Both the position numbers and the translations under genes were made by a program. From NCBI RefSeq assembly GCF_002744755.1, contig NZ_KZ319288.1:558001-622000 (forward strand): DNA of 64,000 nucleotides. The letters are read 5' to 3'. The notes below the pieces were generated by a model. That model saw nothing but the letters and a program-made list of their open reading frames with translations. It had not been told where the DNA came from and searched no databases. The DNA comes from Leeuwenhoekiella nanhaiensis. Its GTDB lineage: Bacteria > Bacteroidota > Bacteroidia > Flavobacteriales > Flavobacteriaceae. Positions 33,401-41,510 of the stretch are shown here, one piece after another (position 1 is the stretch's first letter; each line of letters opens with the position of its first letter).

Positions 33401-35039
33401 CAAAATCTCCCGGAGTCTTTCGCTTTTGCGAAATGCTTTCATAGGCATAAGCCAACTGAAGCAAGAGTTCTTCTGATAAGGTTGGTGCGATAAAGGTAAG
33501 TCCCATCGGCTGATTGGTTTCAGAATAGCCCATAGGCACCGTAATTGCCGGATATTTGGCTACTGCCGCGTAACCTGCCATATAATTATTGATAGACAAT
33601 ACTGCATCCAGGTCATTCGCTTTCATGGGTTCATCAAAAAACTGCCTTCCGTTGCGTTCTAAGGTGTCTTTAATTGCGGTGAATTCTTCAGCAGAAGTCG
33701 AATCTGCAAGCACGCCGTACAACAAACCCTGACCGTAAGGCACGCGAACTAAGGAATCCTTTTTATTGTAAGCCGTGATGTCATTTAGATCTTTCACTGC
33801 AAGATCTTTGGCTCCATACGCAGCTATATAAGCCGGTAGATCTTTTTGCATATCGAGATTGAGTACGCGTAAAAACTGCGGAAGACCAATCTCAGGACGC
33901 TCCAGTTCTACCAAGGTAGCACCGGCATCCCGTAATGCCGCAACCGCTTGAATATATAAGGTATCCTCGTAACTTTTATAATACCCAAGGCGTTTACCTT
34001 TCAGGAATTCTTTGGCATCCAAATCTTTTAAAGACTTTACATAATCAGTTTTTGTTGCTGCCAGTTTAACCGCCTTCTCGTCTTCGGGATCGAGCCCCGT
34101 CATCGCCTGCAACAAAATTGCATTGTCAATTACCGAGCGTGTCATTGGGCCCGGTGTGTCGAGCGTACTCGAGATAGGCACGATACCGCCGCGGGAAAGC
34201 AAACCAATCGTAGGTTTAAGCCCGACAACCGAATTAGCACTGGACGGTGACAAAATAGATCCGCTGGTTTCTGATCCTACCGCAGCAACGGCAAAGTTGG
34301 CTGCCATTGAAACTCCGCTCCCCGAACTGGAACCGCCGGTATCATGAATTTTACGACCGTAGGGGTTTAAGGTTTGTCCGCCAACAGCCGAATAGCCGCT
34401 GGGGCAATCGTTACAAAAGAAATAAGCCCACTCGCTTAGATTGGCTTTTCCTAGAATCAGGGCTCCCTGTTCGTTTAGTTTTTGGGTTATAAATGCATCA
34501 CCCGTATTGTTATTCTCAAATACTACTGCACCGGCCGTGGTTGGCATACCGGCGGCATTGATATTATCCTTAAGCAAAACAGGCATTCCGTAGATGGAAT
34601 ATCGATCTACAGACTCCTTACCTGCTTGGTCCAATTCCCGTGCTTCATCCAAAACTTTGGGATTTAAGGCAATAACGGAGTTTAGCGACAGCTCGTTATT
34701 TCGGTCGTATTTTTTAATTCGGCTTAAATAAAAAAGAACCAGTTCTTCGTAGGTAAGTTTACCCGTTGCAACAGCCTCCTGAATTTCGGGTATGGTTTTT
34801 TCGAAAGCAAGTGCTTTTACTTTTTTATAATCAGCTTCCGAAAATTTTTCCAATGCATCTTGAAATGGTGCCCAGAGCGCTTCGGTATTTAGAACTTTAG
34901 AATCGAGCACGACATACTCGCGTTCTTTGACGGTGGTGTCTTTTACAGTTTCTGTAGATTCTTCAACTTTTGATGCAGATTGATTTTCTTTACACGAAAG
35001 GACAGCTAGAGCTGTGAAAAGAAGTACTAGTTTTTTCAT
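33393..35039 (-). CDS. Amidase signature family protein, lipoprotein
   Basis: Amidase of the GatA-like signature family (548 residues from this start). The Ser-cisSer-Lys triad is visible: Lys in V-L-L-K-D-N-I-N, and Ser residues in the glycine/serine-rich segment G-G-S-S-S-G-S-G-V. The frame begins 15 codons earlier, but the ATG at 35039 gives a lipoprotein signal (MKKLVLLFTALAVLSC), so the enzyme is exported and anchored. It therefore is not the tRNA-dependent amidotransferase subunit; exported members cleave amides or peptide-like substrates. It lies downstream of the ftsY terminator and is followed by a coupled small membrane gene. Confidence 0.9.
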   Translation of the reverse strand: MKKLVLLFTALAVLSCKENQSASKVEESTETVKDTTVKEREYVVLDSKVLNTEALWAPFQDALEKFSEADYKKVKALAFEKTIPEIQEAVATGKLTYEELVLFYLSRIKKYDRNNELSLNSVIALNPKVLDEARELDQAGKESVDRYSIYGMPVLLKDNINAAGMPTTAGAVVFENNNTGDAFITQKLNEQGALILGKANLSEWAYFFCNDCPSGYSAVGGQTLNPYGRKIHDTGGSSSGSGVSMAANFAVAAVGSETSGSILSPSSANSVVGLKPTIGLLSRGGIVPISSTLDTPGPMTRSVIDNAILLQAMTGLDPEDEKAVKLAATKTDYVKSLKDLDAKEFLKGKRLGYYKSYEDTLYIQAVAALRDAGATLVELERPEIGLPQFLRVLNLDMQKDLPAYIAAYGAKDLAVKDLNDITAYNKKDSLVRVPYGQGLLYGVLADSTSAEEFTAIKDTLERNGRQFFDEPMKANDLDAVLSINNYMAGYAAVAKYPAITVPMGYSETNQPMGLTFIAPTLSEELLLQLAYAYESISQKRKTPGDFDE

Positions 35040-35071
35040 AGTATGAAGTAAATTTTCCACTAAAAATACAA

Positions 35072-35100
35072 AAAGGCATCTCACTAATGTGGATGCCTTT
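35072..35100 (-). terminator. Rho-independent terminator after ftsY
   Basis: Stem AAAGGCATC / GATGCCTTT extended inside by CAC/GTG with one bulged base and loop TAAT. On the minus strand it is followed by TTTTTGTATTTTTAG, so it ends the ftsY transcript before the amidase gene. Confidence 0.82.
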
Positions 35101-35124
35101 CTATTTTGATGTATTTACTAATTC

Positions 35125-36078
35125 CTAGACCCTAAAAAATGAATCTACAAATTCAATCTTATTAAATACCTGTAAATCTTCAATACCCTCACCTACTCCA
35201 ATGTATTTTACGGGAATTTGAAACTGATCACTGATACCGATAACCACGCCACCTTTCGCAGTACCGTCAAGCTTGGTAACTGCAAGCGAAGTCACTTCGG
35301 TAGCTGCCGTAAATTGTTTGGCCTGCTCAAAAGCATTTTGACCGGTAGAGCCATCTAAAACAAGTAGTACCTCATCTGGTGCATCGGCAATTACCTTTTG
35401 CATCACCCGTTTTACCTTACTCAGCTCATTCATCAGGTTTACTTTGTTGTGCAAACGTCCCGCGGTATCAATGATTACCACATCGGCATCCATTTTTACT
35501 GCACTTTGCACGGTATCGTAAGCCACGGAAGCAGGATCACTGCCCATTTGCTGCTTGATGATAGGTACATCTACCCGATCTGCCCAAATCTGAAGTTGAT
35601 CAATTGCCGCCGCTCTAAAGGTATCGCCGGCTCCGAGAACTACCTTTAATCCTTTTTGTTTAAACTGGTGCGCGAGTTTACCAATGGTTGTAGTCTTACC
35701 CACACCATTAACGCCTACGACCATGATTACATAAGGTTTTTTAGCAGGAACCGAAAATTCGGTTGCATTACCGGCATTGGTTTCGCTTAGTAAACCTGCG
35801 ATTTCCTCTCGCAAAATGGAGTTGAGTTCTTCGGTTCCCAGATATTTATCCTTAGCAACACGGGCTTCAATTCGGTCGATGATTTTAATAGTCGTTGCCA
35901 CGCCTACGTCACTAGACACCAGTACTTCTTCCAGATCATCAAGCACTTCATCATCGACCTTACTCTTACCTGCAACGGCTTTACCCAGTTTGCTTAAAAA
36001 GTTGGTATTGGTTTTCTCCAGACCTTTGTCTAAAGTTTCCTTTTTTTCTTTGGAAAAGATATTTTTAAAAAAACTCAT
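35125..36078 (-). CDS. ftsY: Signal recognition particle receptor FtsY
   Basis: GTPase receptor (317 residues) that docks SRP-ribosome complexes at the inner membrane for co-translational insertion of membrane proteins. NG domain: the P-loop is G-V-N-G-V-G-K-T-T-T, G3 is D-T-A-G-R-L, G4 is T-K-L-D, and the closing segment G-V-G-E-G-I-E-D-L is present. The acidic A domain of E. coli FtsY is absent, leaving a short basic N-terminus (M-S-F-F-K-N-I-F-S-K-E-K-K), normal for Bacteroidota. It lies after the L28-L33-DUF4295 operon and has its own promoter-like element and terminator. Confidence 0.97.
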   Translation of the reverse strand: MSFFKNIFSKEKKETLDKGLEKTNTNFLSKLGKAVAGKSKVDDEVLDDLEEVLVSSDVGVATTIKIIDRIEARVAKDKYLGTEELNSILREEIAGLLSETNAGNATEFSVPAKKPYVIMVVGVNGVGKTTTIGKLAHQFKQKGLKVVLGAGDTFRAAAIDQLQIWADRVDVPIIKQQMGSDPASVAYDTVQSAVKMDADVVIIDTAGRLHNKVNLMNELSKVKRVMQKVIADAPDEVLLVLDGSTGQNAFEQAKQFTAATEVTSLAVTKLDGTAKGGVVIGISDQFQIPVKYIGVGEGIEDLQVFNKIEFVDSFFRV

Positions 36079-36106
36079 CGTATTCAGGATGCATTGGTTA
36101 GCTGCG

Positions 36107-36114
36107 CAAAGGTA
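36107..36114 (-). promoter_or_regulatory. Candidate -7 element of ftsY promoter
   Basis: Minus-strand TACCTTTG, an exact TAnnTTTG match, 28 bases upstream of the ftsY ATG. The rest of the 226-base gap between ftsY and DUF4295 (36115-36257) shows no open frame or RNA gene that I can recognise. Confidence 0.45.
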
Positions 36115-36257
36115 TTGCCTTTAAAAGGATTTTGAAATCACTAAAAGTAAATAACCTCAGGGCAAGTCACAGAAGTGTTCTAAGGAAACCTAATTCCCGT
36201 TTCTCAACACGCACCAGTCTATATACCTTTAGACGGTGCAAATCTGAAAATACAAAA

Positions 36258-36282
36258 AGCCGTCACACAATGTGCAACGGCT
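36258..36282 (-). terminator. Terminator of the rpmB-rpmG-DUF4295 operon
   Basis: Stem AGCCGT / ACGGCT with an inner CACA/TGTG stem and loop CAA. On the minus strand it is followed by TTTTTGTATTTT. It lies 22 bases after the DUF4295 stop. Confidence 0.82.
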
Positions 36283-36304
36283 CCAGCTAAACATTTACAA
36301 TGTT

Positions 36305-36457
36305 TTATTTTTTATCTAAAAAGTCTCCAACCATTTCTGGTGTCATTACGGCTTCTACAAACGTATAAGCACCTGTCTTAGGAGATTTTACCATTTTAAT
36401 GGCTTTGGTCAAACGTTTTGAACCGGTCTGTAATGTTGCTACTGATTTCTTTGCCAT
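36305..36457 (-). CDS. DUF4295 small basic protein (ribosomal operon)
   Basis: A 50-residue basic protein of the DUF4295 family, starting M-A-K-K-S-V-A-T-L-Q and ending M-V-G-D-F-L-D-K-K. It follows rpmG after 3 bases and is always found in the rpmB-rpmG neighbourhood in Bacteroidota as far as I know. Size, charge and position suggest a ribosome-associated protein. I recall that a Bacteroidota-specific large-subunit protein (bL38) was described from a Flavobacterium ribosome and this may be that family, but I cannot confirm it from sequence alone. A strong terminator follows. Confidence 0.9.
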   Translation of the reverse strand: MAKKSVATLQTGSKRLTKAIKMVKSPKTGAYTFVEAVMTPEMVGDFLDKK

Positions 36458-36460
36458 GTC

Positions 36461-36643
36461 TTATTTTATTTCTTTGTGAACAGTCATTTTATTCAAGATT
36501 GGGTTGAATTTTTTCAACTCCATTCTATCTGGGGTGTTCTTCTTATTCTTAGTGGTAATATAACGAGAAGTTCCCGGTTTTCCGGAAGCTTTATGCTCTG
36601 TGCACTCTAAAATTACCTGTACTCTATTGCCTTTCTTTGCCAT
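36461..36643 (-). CDS. rpmG: 50S ribosomal protein L33
   Basis: Large-subunit ribosomal protein bL33 (60 residues). The family start [16 protein letters not shown] and the segment [11 protein letters not shown] are clear. The zinc-ribbon Cys pairs of the C+ form are missing apart from one Cys, so this is the zinc-free (C-) type. It lies 23 bases after rpmB and 3 bases before DUF4295 in the same transcript. Confidence 0.97.
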   Translation of the reverse strand: MAKKGNRVQVILECTEHKASGKPGTSRYITTKNKKNTPDRMELKKFNPILNKMTVHKEIK

Positions 36644-36666
36644 AATTCCTAATCGTTATACCGTTA

Positions 36667-36906
36667 TTACTTAGTAAGAAAGCCTTTAGCGCGCGCTTCC
36701 TTAAGCACAGCAGTAATTCCTTTCTTATTTATATTTTTAAGAGCGGCTGTAGAAATTTTAAGTGTGATCCACTTATCTTCCTCAGGGATGTAAAAACGTT
36801 TTTTGATTAGATTGGCATCAAATTTACGCTTGGTTTTATTCATCGCGTGAGAAACATTGTTTCCTACCATTGCTTTTTTGCCCGTAAGCTCACAAACTCT
36901 TGACAT
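36667..36906 (-). CDS. rpmB: 50S ribosomal protein L28
   Basis: Large-subunit ribosomal protein bL28 (79 residues), starting M-S-R-V-C-E-L-T-G-K-K and containing N-N-V-S-H-A-M-N-K-T-K-R-K-F and K-W-I-T-L-K-I-S-T-A-A-L. It is the first gene of the L28-L33-DUF4295 operon. The best promoter in the window lies about 40 bases upstream. Confidence 0.98.
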   Translation of the reverse strand: MSRVCELTGKKAMVGNNVSHAMNKTKRKFDANLIKKRFYIPEEDKWITLKISTAALKNINKKGITAVLKEARAKGFLTK

Positions 36907-36945
36907 GATTCTTAACTTTATAATGTGTTACTGAAAAACAGGGTG

Positions 36946-36976
36946 CAAATTTACAGAACTAAAACAAGTTGACCAA
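36946..36976 (-). promoter_or_regulatory. Promoter of the rpmB-rpmG-DUF4295 operon
   Basis: On the minus strand TTG (36974-36976), 20 bases, then TAAATTTG (36946-36953): an exact match to the Bacteroidota TTG-N20-TAnnTTTG promoter. It is the clearest vegetative promoter in the window and a reference for the others. Confidence 0.75.
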
Positions 36977-36985
36977 CACAAAAGC

Positions 36986-38233
36986 CTAGTTTTTTAAAAT
37001 TTCTTTTTGAAGCATTTCAAAAGCCTTGTTTACACTTTTTGAAATGACCCGCTCCCGTTGACTTCCCATCTTAAATTCCTGCGAAAAAACCCCATCTGGA
37101 GTGGCGATTCCTATAAAAACAGTACCCACATCTGCATCAGAATCTCCCCTGGAAGGGCCCGCATTGCCGGTTGTCGAAACGGCAAAGTCTGACTTGTACC
37201 AATTTTTAACTGCCAAAGCCATTGCTTCGGCCACAGGGGCACTCACCACGGAATGCTCGTCAATTAGCTTTTGATCGATTTTAAGCAGTTCTACCTTGCT
37301 GTGTGTGGCGTAGGTGACCATTCCGCCTTTAAAATAGCCTGAAGCTCCCGGAATAGCCGTTATAGCCGCAGCAATTTGTCCTCCGGTACAGCTTTCGGCG
37401 ACAGCCAGCGTTTTATTCTTCTGTTTAAAAAGATTCCCTACTACGACCTCGATCAATTCGCCATCATCATAACCTACGATGATGTCGCCTATCAATTCCT
37501 GCAGCTTTGCGATCTGTTCACCCAATTTCTGCTCCAAAACCTCACGATCAGGACCTTTGGTAGAGAGTCGTAATCGCACTTTACCTAAAGCGGGCAGATA
37601 AGCCAATTTGATATCAGAAGGCAGATTATTCTCAAAATCCTCAATCGTGTCTGCAATCTCACTCTCCCCGCGTCCGTAAGTTTGTAAGGTTTTATGGAGG
37701 ATATAGGGCCTGCTATACTCTTTCTGAAGCCGGGGAATCACCTCATCGGTCATTAAGGCTTTCATCTCAAACGGCACTCCGGGCATCGAGATGAACACGG
37801 TATCATCCATTTTCATCCACATTCCTGGGGCAGTACCATTTTGGTTCATTAAAACCGTGCAAGTACTGGGCACCAATGCCTGAGATCGGTTTGCCGGAAG
37901 CATAGGCCTGCCTACATGATGTTTAAAAATACGTTCAATATTGGCCAAAACAGACGCATCCTCAACGAGTTCATCTTTAAAGAACTCGCAAAAGGTATAC
38001 TTGGTCACATCATCTTTTGTAGGCCCCAAACCACCTGTAATTAAAACTACCTGAGCGTGCTTTCTGGCCGCATTCAAGGTATCAATGATGTGCTGCTTAT
38101 TATCTGAAATGGAAGAAATCTCCGAAACTTCAATGCCAATTTTATCAAGTTCTTTGGCAATAAAGGCGGAATTGGTGTCTACAATCTGGCCAATGAGAAT
38201 CTCATCACCAATTGTAATGATATGTGCCTGCAT
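36986..38233 (-). CDS. cinA: CinA family protein (competence/damage-inducible, NMN amidohydrolase type)
   Basis: Two-domain protein (415 residues): an N-terminal MoaB/MogA-like domain (about 1-170; I-T-I-G-D-E-I-L-I-G-Q and I-T-G-G-L-G-P-T-K-D-D) linked to ADP-ribose pyrophosphatase activity, and a C-terminal PncC-type nicotinamide-nucleotide amidohydrolase domain (A-V-A-E-S-C-T-G-G-Q near 272-281). It probably recycles pyridine nucleotides. The start overlaps the stop of the Hpt gene by one base. Length and motifs are normal. Confidence 0.95.
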   Translation of the reverse strand: MQAHIITIGDEILIGQIVDTNSAFIAKELDKIGIEVSEISSISDNKQHIIDTLNAARKHAQVVLITGGLGPTKDDVTKYTFCEFFKDELVEDASVLANIERIFKHHVGRPMLPANRSQALVPSTCTVLMNQNGTAPGMWMKMDDTVFISMPGVPFEMKALMTDEVIPRLQKEYSRPYILHKTLQTYGRGESEIADTIEDFENNLPSDIKLAYLPALGKVRLRLSTKGPDREVLEQKLGEQIAKLQELIGDIIVGYDDGELIEVVVGNLFKQKNKTLAVAESCTGGQIAAAITAIPGASGYFKGGMVTYATHSKVELLKIDQKLIDEHSVVSAPVAEAMALAVKNWYKSDFAVSTTGNAGPSRGDSDADVGTVFIGIATPDGVFSQEFKMGSQRERVISKSVNKAFEMLQKEILKN

Positions 38234-38574
38234 TACATTTTCCAGTCTTTGCGCATCTCTTCGATGGCATCAGAAACCATTCTATTTATCGTTTCAAGCT
38301 GCGGCCTGATAGCAGATGTAGGTTTTGTGCTGTCTGCCCAACGTTCCATCGCCGAAATCTCACGAATTAAATCAATACCAAACATCTCAAGATTGGGTTT
38401 CATTTTGTGCGCAAATTGATAAGCCATACGATGATTGTCGTTGTCAATGGCCATATTCATACTTTGAAGATCTGGCGGAATTTCAGTTAGAAAGGTTTCC
38501 ACAACAGTTTGCATAAATTCTTTGTCTCCACCAGACATGTCTTCCAGTTGGTAAAGGTCATAATGTTTGGGCAT
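38233..38574 (-). CDS. Hpt (histidine phosphotransfer) domain protein
   Basis: Single-domain four-helix Hpt protein (113 residues). The phospho-accepting His is in A-H-K-M-K-P-N-L-E-M-F-G (H55), matching the H-x-x-K-x6-G pattern of phosphorelay intermediates. No histidine kinase or response regulator is nearby; it lies between an FAH-family gene and cinA, sharing a base with cinA. It presumably shuttles phosphate between a hybrid kinase and a regulator encoded elsewhere. Confidence 0.9.
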   Translation of the reverse strand: MPKHYDLYQLEDMSGGDKEFMQTVVETFLTEIPPDLQSMNMAIDNDNHRMAYQFAHKMKPNLEMFGIDLIREISAMERWADSTKPTSAIRPQLETINRMVSDAIEEMRKDWKM

Positions 38575-38590
38575 AATCCTGTAATTTGGG

Positions 38591-39202
38591 TTATTTAATA
38601 GTTACGCTAAAAAGCTCCTGATCTTCCAGAAAGCCTGTCAAACGATCATTTATGGCGACAGGTCCTACTCCAGCCGGTGTTCCGGTGAAGAGGACGTCTC
38701 CTATTTTTAAAGTCATAAACCTGGAAACGTGCGCAATAAGCGTCGCGATATCGTATATCATATCACCGGTATTTCCATGTTGTACAATTTCATCATTTTT
38801 TTTCAAATGAAAATTGATATTATTCAAATCTTTGAATTTTTCCTTGGGAAGCCAGGATCCTATGACTGCAGAACCGTCAAAACCTTTGGCTTTTTCCCAG
38901 GGATGTCCTTTCTCTTTACAGCTGCGTTGCAGGTCACGTGCCGTAAAATCAATCCCCAGACCAATCTCATCATAGTATTTATGAGCAAATTTAGGCTCAA
39001 TGTATTTGCCAAGGCGATTGATGCGTATAAGCACTTCAACCTCATAATGTACTTCGTTAGTAAACTCGGGTATTACAAAAGGATGTTTGTTGAGCAGTAT
39101 CGCAGAATCCGGCTTTAGAAAAAACAAGGGCTCGCCTGCCGGTTTACTATTAAGCTCCTTAACGTGCTCGTTATAATTCTGCCCGATGCAAATGATTTTC
39201 AT
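38591..39202 (-). CDS. Fumarylacetoacetate hydrolase (FAH) family protein
   Basis: FAH-superfamily enzyme (203 residues), similar in size to small acylpyruvate hydrolase/oxaloacetate decarboxylase-like members. The metal-binding acids are in V-H-Y-E-V-E-V-L-I-R and G-I-D-F-T-A-R-D; the C-terminal T-G-T-P-A-G-V-G-P is the family signature. No signal peptide. It lies between the Hpt gene (16-base gap) and a secreted protein gene (3-base gap). Exact substrate unknown; oxaloacetate or acylpyruvates are likely by family. Confidence 0.9.
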   Translation of the reverse strand: MKIICIGQNYNEHVKELNSKPAGEPLFFLKPDSAILLNKHPFVIPEFTNEVHYEVEVLIRINRLGKYIEPKFAHKYYDEIGLGIDFTARDLQRSCKEKGHPWEKAKGFDGSAVIGSWLPKEKFKDLNNINFHLKKNDEIVQHGNTGDMIYDIATLIAHVSRFMTLKIGDVLFTGTPAGVGPVAINDRLTGFLEDQELFSVTIK

Positions 39203-39205
39203 AAA

Positions 39206-40159
39206 CTAATCTGTAAACGTTACTTTAAATGCGGGAGCCGGAAATTTACCCTCTAATGTACTCCCTTTGGTGTTGAGCAAATTTACAGGTTTCCAGCCAT
39301 CAATACTTCGGTAAAAAGAACGCTGATTTTTTTCGTTAGCATACGTTTCAACACCCTTAAAAACAGGACCGTACCGCTTCAATTCATACATCGTCACGGC
39401 AGCAGTATCATTCACGCGAACCGGTACGGTTTCAATAAAAGCATTTTCTTCAATAAAAAGATGCTCTACCGCAATAAATATTCCCTCCTCGGGAACCTGT
39501 AAACGGTAAGGGGTTAAATCAATCTTTAACTTTCGCTGGTCTTCGCTGCGCGAAAGAATTTTATTTGTACTTAACAAATCCTCTCCCGGTATGCCGTCTT
39601 TTCCTACCTCGAGAACGCGCAATCTAAATTTCCCGGCAGGATTGAGTGTTCCATAAACCTGATAGAACTGCACCTCTACCTCTTCAAGAAAACAAAACGC
39701 ATCAAAATCCTGTGGTTTACTGTAAAACCGGGCCAACGCAGAAGGGTAAGCACCTCCACTAAAATTACCCAGACCCACAATGCGTTTACCTCTAAATGAG
39801 TTTACCCGTTTGCGATTATCACCTCGAATAGGCTGAATTCTTACTTCGTCAAGTTCATCTGTTGATTTTTCTAACGAAACTGTGCTGTTCATAAGCTTTT
39901 GTACCGTTAGGGTATCCCGCTTATAACCAACACAACTCAACACTACCAACTTTTCTAACAGCGCCCGGTCTACGGAAAAACTTAATTTTCCCTGCGCCGT
40001 TGCCGATGTTCCTTTTTTGAGGTTTACAAACCACAAATTCACATACGGTATTCCCTGCTGAGATTCGGCATCGATTATCTGAGCCTGAACCTCAAGCTTT
40101 TGAGCCTGAAGCCCAAAGGTAAAGACGAGTAAAATTAGGATAGTAAGCCGAAAACGCAT
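39206..40159 (-). CDS. Secreted carboxypeptidase-regulatory-like domain protein
   Basis: Exported protein of 317 residues, signal peptide MRFRLTILILLVFTFGLQAQ. Residues about 22-100 form a CarboxypepD_reg-like domain (Q-A-Q-I-I-D-A-E-S-Q-Q-G-I-P-Y-V-N). The rest is a beta-rich region ending in F-K-V-T-F-T-D, with no motif I recognise. It resembles in layout the protein at 29019 but the C-terminal parts differ. It sits 2 bases after the exonuclease and 3 bases before the FAH gene, so it is in the same transcript. Envelope role inferred. Confidence 0.8.
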   Translation of the reverse strand: MRFRLTILILLVFTFGLQAQKLEVQAQIIDAESQQGIPYVNLWFVNLKKGTSATAQGKLSFSVDRALLEKLVVLSCVGYKRDTLTVQKLMNSTVSLEKSTDELDEVRIQPIRGDNRKRVNSFRGKRIVGLGNFSGGAYPSALARFYSKPQDFDAFCFLEEVEVQFYQVYGTLNPAGKFRLRVLEVGKDGIPGEDLLSTNKILSRSEDQRKLKIDLTPYRLQVPEEGIFIAVEHLFIEENAFIETVPVRVNDTAAVTMYELKRYGPVFKGVETYANEKNQRSFYRSIDGWKPVNLLNTKGSTLEGKFPAPAFKVTFTD

Positions 40160-40161
40160 CG

Positions 40162-40938
40162 TTATCCAAGCTTGGTATTGAGTTTTCGCAATTTGATGCC
40201 GGTAAGCACTTTTTTGGTATAGAGCGGAAAATCGGCATTTTGAATCCAGCCAAAATAACCCGGTTCATTTTCAAGCACGTCTTCCACTTTTTTCCCTTTG
40301 TGTTTTCCAAAGGAAAAAACCTCTTCTCCTTCCTTATTAAAGGCAATGAAACCCGCAAAATCGGCAAATTTCTTACGCGCGCTAAATTCCGCCAGGCTCT
40401 TCATATTGTTTTCCAAATCTTCGTAACGATCCAGCTGTGCTTTGAGCACCTCATAAGTTGCGATTGTATCTGCCTCTGCACTGTGTGCGTCATCCAGATT
40501 TTGATCGCAATAAAACTTGTATGCCGCACTCAGCGTACGTTGCTCCATTTTATGGAAAATGGTCTGCACGTCAATCGCGTTTCGGTTTTTCATATCAAAA
40601 TCAATATCAGCCCGAAGCATTTCTTCAGCCAATAAGGGGATATCAAAACGATTGGAATTGAAACCGGCCAGATCTGAATCTTTAATCAGATTGTTAATCT
40701 CGTTTGCCAATTCTTTAAAGGTGGGCTTATCTGCCACATCCTCATCTTTTATGCCGTGTACCGCAGTAGTTTCAGGAGGAATAGGAATTGTGGGGTTTAC
40801 CAGCCAGGTATGCTTTTCTTCTTTTCCGTTAGGGAAAACTTTTAAAACTGAAATTTCTACAATTCGATCATTTGCAACATTGACTCCGGTAGTTTCCAGG
40901 TCAAAAAAACAAATAGGTCTGGAGAGGTTTAAATTCAT
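40162..40938 (-). CDS. DEDDh 3'-5' exonuclease (DnaQ-like)
   Basis: Exonuclease of the DnaQ/epsilon family (258 residues). The five active-site residues are D13 and E15 in F-D-L-E-T-T-G, D99 in N-R-F-D-I, and H152 and D157 in A-H-S-A-E-A-D. A C-terminal segment (F-G-K-H-K-G-K ... E-P-G-Y-F-G-W) resembles the DUF3820-like extension found on several standalone exonucleases. It is too divergent and lacks the partner context to be called the replicative proofreading subunit. It is first in the exonuclease-to-cinA gene run. Confidence 0.93.
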   Translation of the reverse strand: MNLNLSRPICFFDLETTGVNVANDRIVEISVLKVFPNGKEEKHTWLVNPTIPIPPETTAVHGIKDEDVADKPTFKELANEINNLIKDSDLAGFNSNRFDIPLLAEEMLRADIDFDMKNRNAIDVQTIFHKMEQRTLSAAYKFYCDQNLDDAHSAEADTIATYEVLKAQLDRYEDLENNMKSLAEFSARKKFADFAGFIAFNKEGEEVFSFGKHKGKKVEDVLENEPGYFGWIQNADFPLYTKKVLTGIKLRKLNTKLG

Positions 40939-40955
40939 AGATAAGGTTGTTTCTG

Positions 40956-40963
40956 CAAAAGTA
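40956..40963 (-). promoter_or_regulatory. Candidate -7 element upstream of the exonuclease gene
   Basis: Minus-strand TACTTTTG, an exact TAnnTTTG match 17 bases before the ATG. It would drive the exonuclease-to-cinA run. Confidence 0.42.
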
Positions 40964-41084
40964 CGGTTAACCGAATTAAACTACCCAGCTATCTACTAAA
41001 AAACGAACTTCAGCATGCTTTTCGATCCAAATAACTCTGCTAAAAACTTCAAATGAAATTAAAGCGGTTTATTTATATTGCACT

Positions 41085-41510
41085 ATGATCAAGTATATTG
41101 TGTACTTAAGTGACCAAAGTCACATTATGAAAGATGCCGACCTGGAACTGCTTTTGAAGAATTCTCGCAGAAAAAATGAGCGTGCTTCTATCACGGGTAT
41201 TTTAATACATATCGAAAGTAGATTTATTCAATATATCGAAGGACCTGAAGAAAAGCTGAACAGTCTGTATGAAAAGATCATTAAAGATCCCAGACATACT
41301 AATCTCATTCTGGTGGGGGAAGGTTATATTGAAAAAAATGCATTTGCCACATGGAATATGGCTTACCGCAAACTTAATAAGCAAGCCCTTGAAAGCTTTA
41401 CAGACACCCCAGATCCTAAAGCAGGATTTCTGCTAGCCGGGATTGAAGCTAAGAACAAGGCAATTCCTGAATTAAAGTTAATTCAGGAATTGATTAAAAC
41501 TTACAATTAA
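41085..41510 (+). CDS. BLUF-domain blue-light sensor
   Basis: Standalone BLUF photoreceptor (141 residues) that binds FAD and senses blue light. The AppA photoactive set Y21, N45, Q63, W104 and M106 corresponds to Y7, N31 in S-R-R-K-N, Q49 in F-I-Q-Y-I-E-G, W90 and M92 in A-T-W-N-M. There is no attached output domain; the last 40 residues are a short helical cap. It presumably signals by contact with a partner protein. It is a lone plus-strand gene whose end overlaps the convergent E2 gene by 4 bases. Confidence 0.93.
   Translation: MIKYIVYLSDQSHIMKDADLELLLKNSRRKNERASITGILIHIESRFIQYIEGPEEKLNSLYEKIIKDPRHTNLILVGEGYIEKNAFATWNMAYRKLNKQALESFTDTPDPKAGFLLAGIEAKNKAIPELKLIQELIKTYN

Noticed and set aside
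33393-35039. Glutamyl-tRNA(Gln) amidotransferase subunit A (gatA)
   Set aside because: The amidase motifs fit, but a lipoprotein signal means the protein is exported, and gatB/gatC are not adjacent.
36079-36257. A small RNA or small gene between ftsY and DUF4295
   Set aside because: Apart from the promoter element and the terminator I see no conserved-looking hairpin or plausible open frame.
40162-40938. DNA polymerase III epsilon subunit (dnaQ)
   Set aside because: The DEDDh residues are present, but many standalone exonucleases share them and nothing in the sequence shows the polymerase-binding tail.
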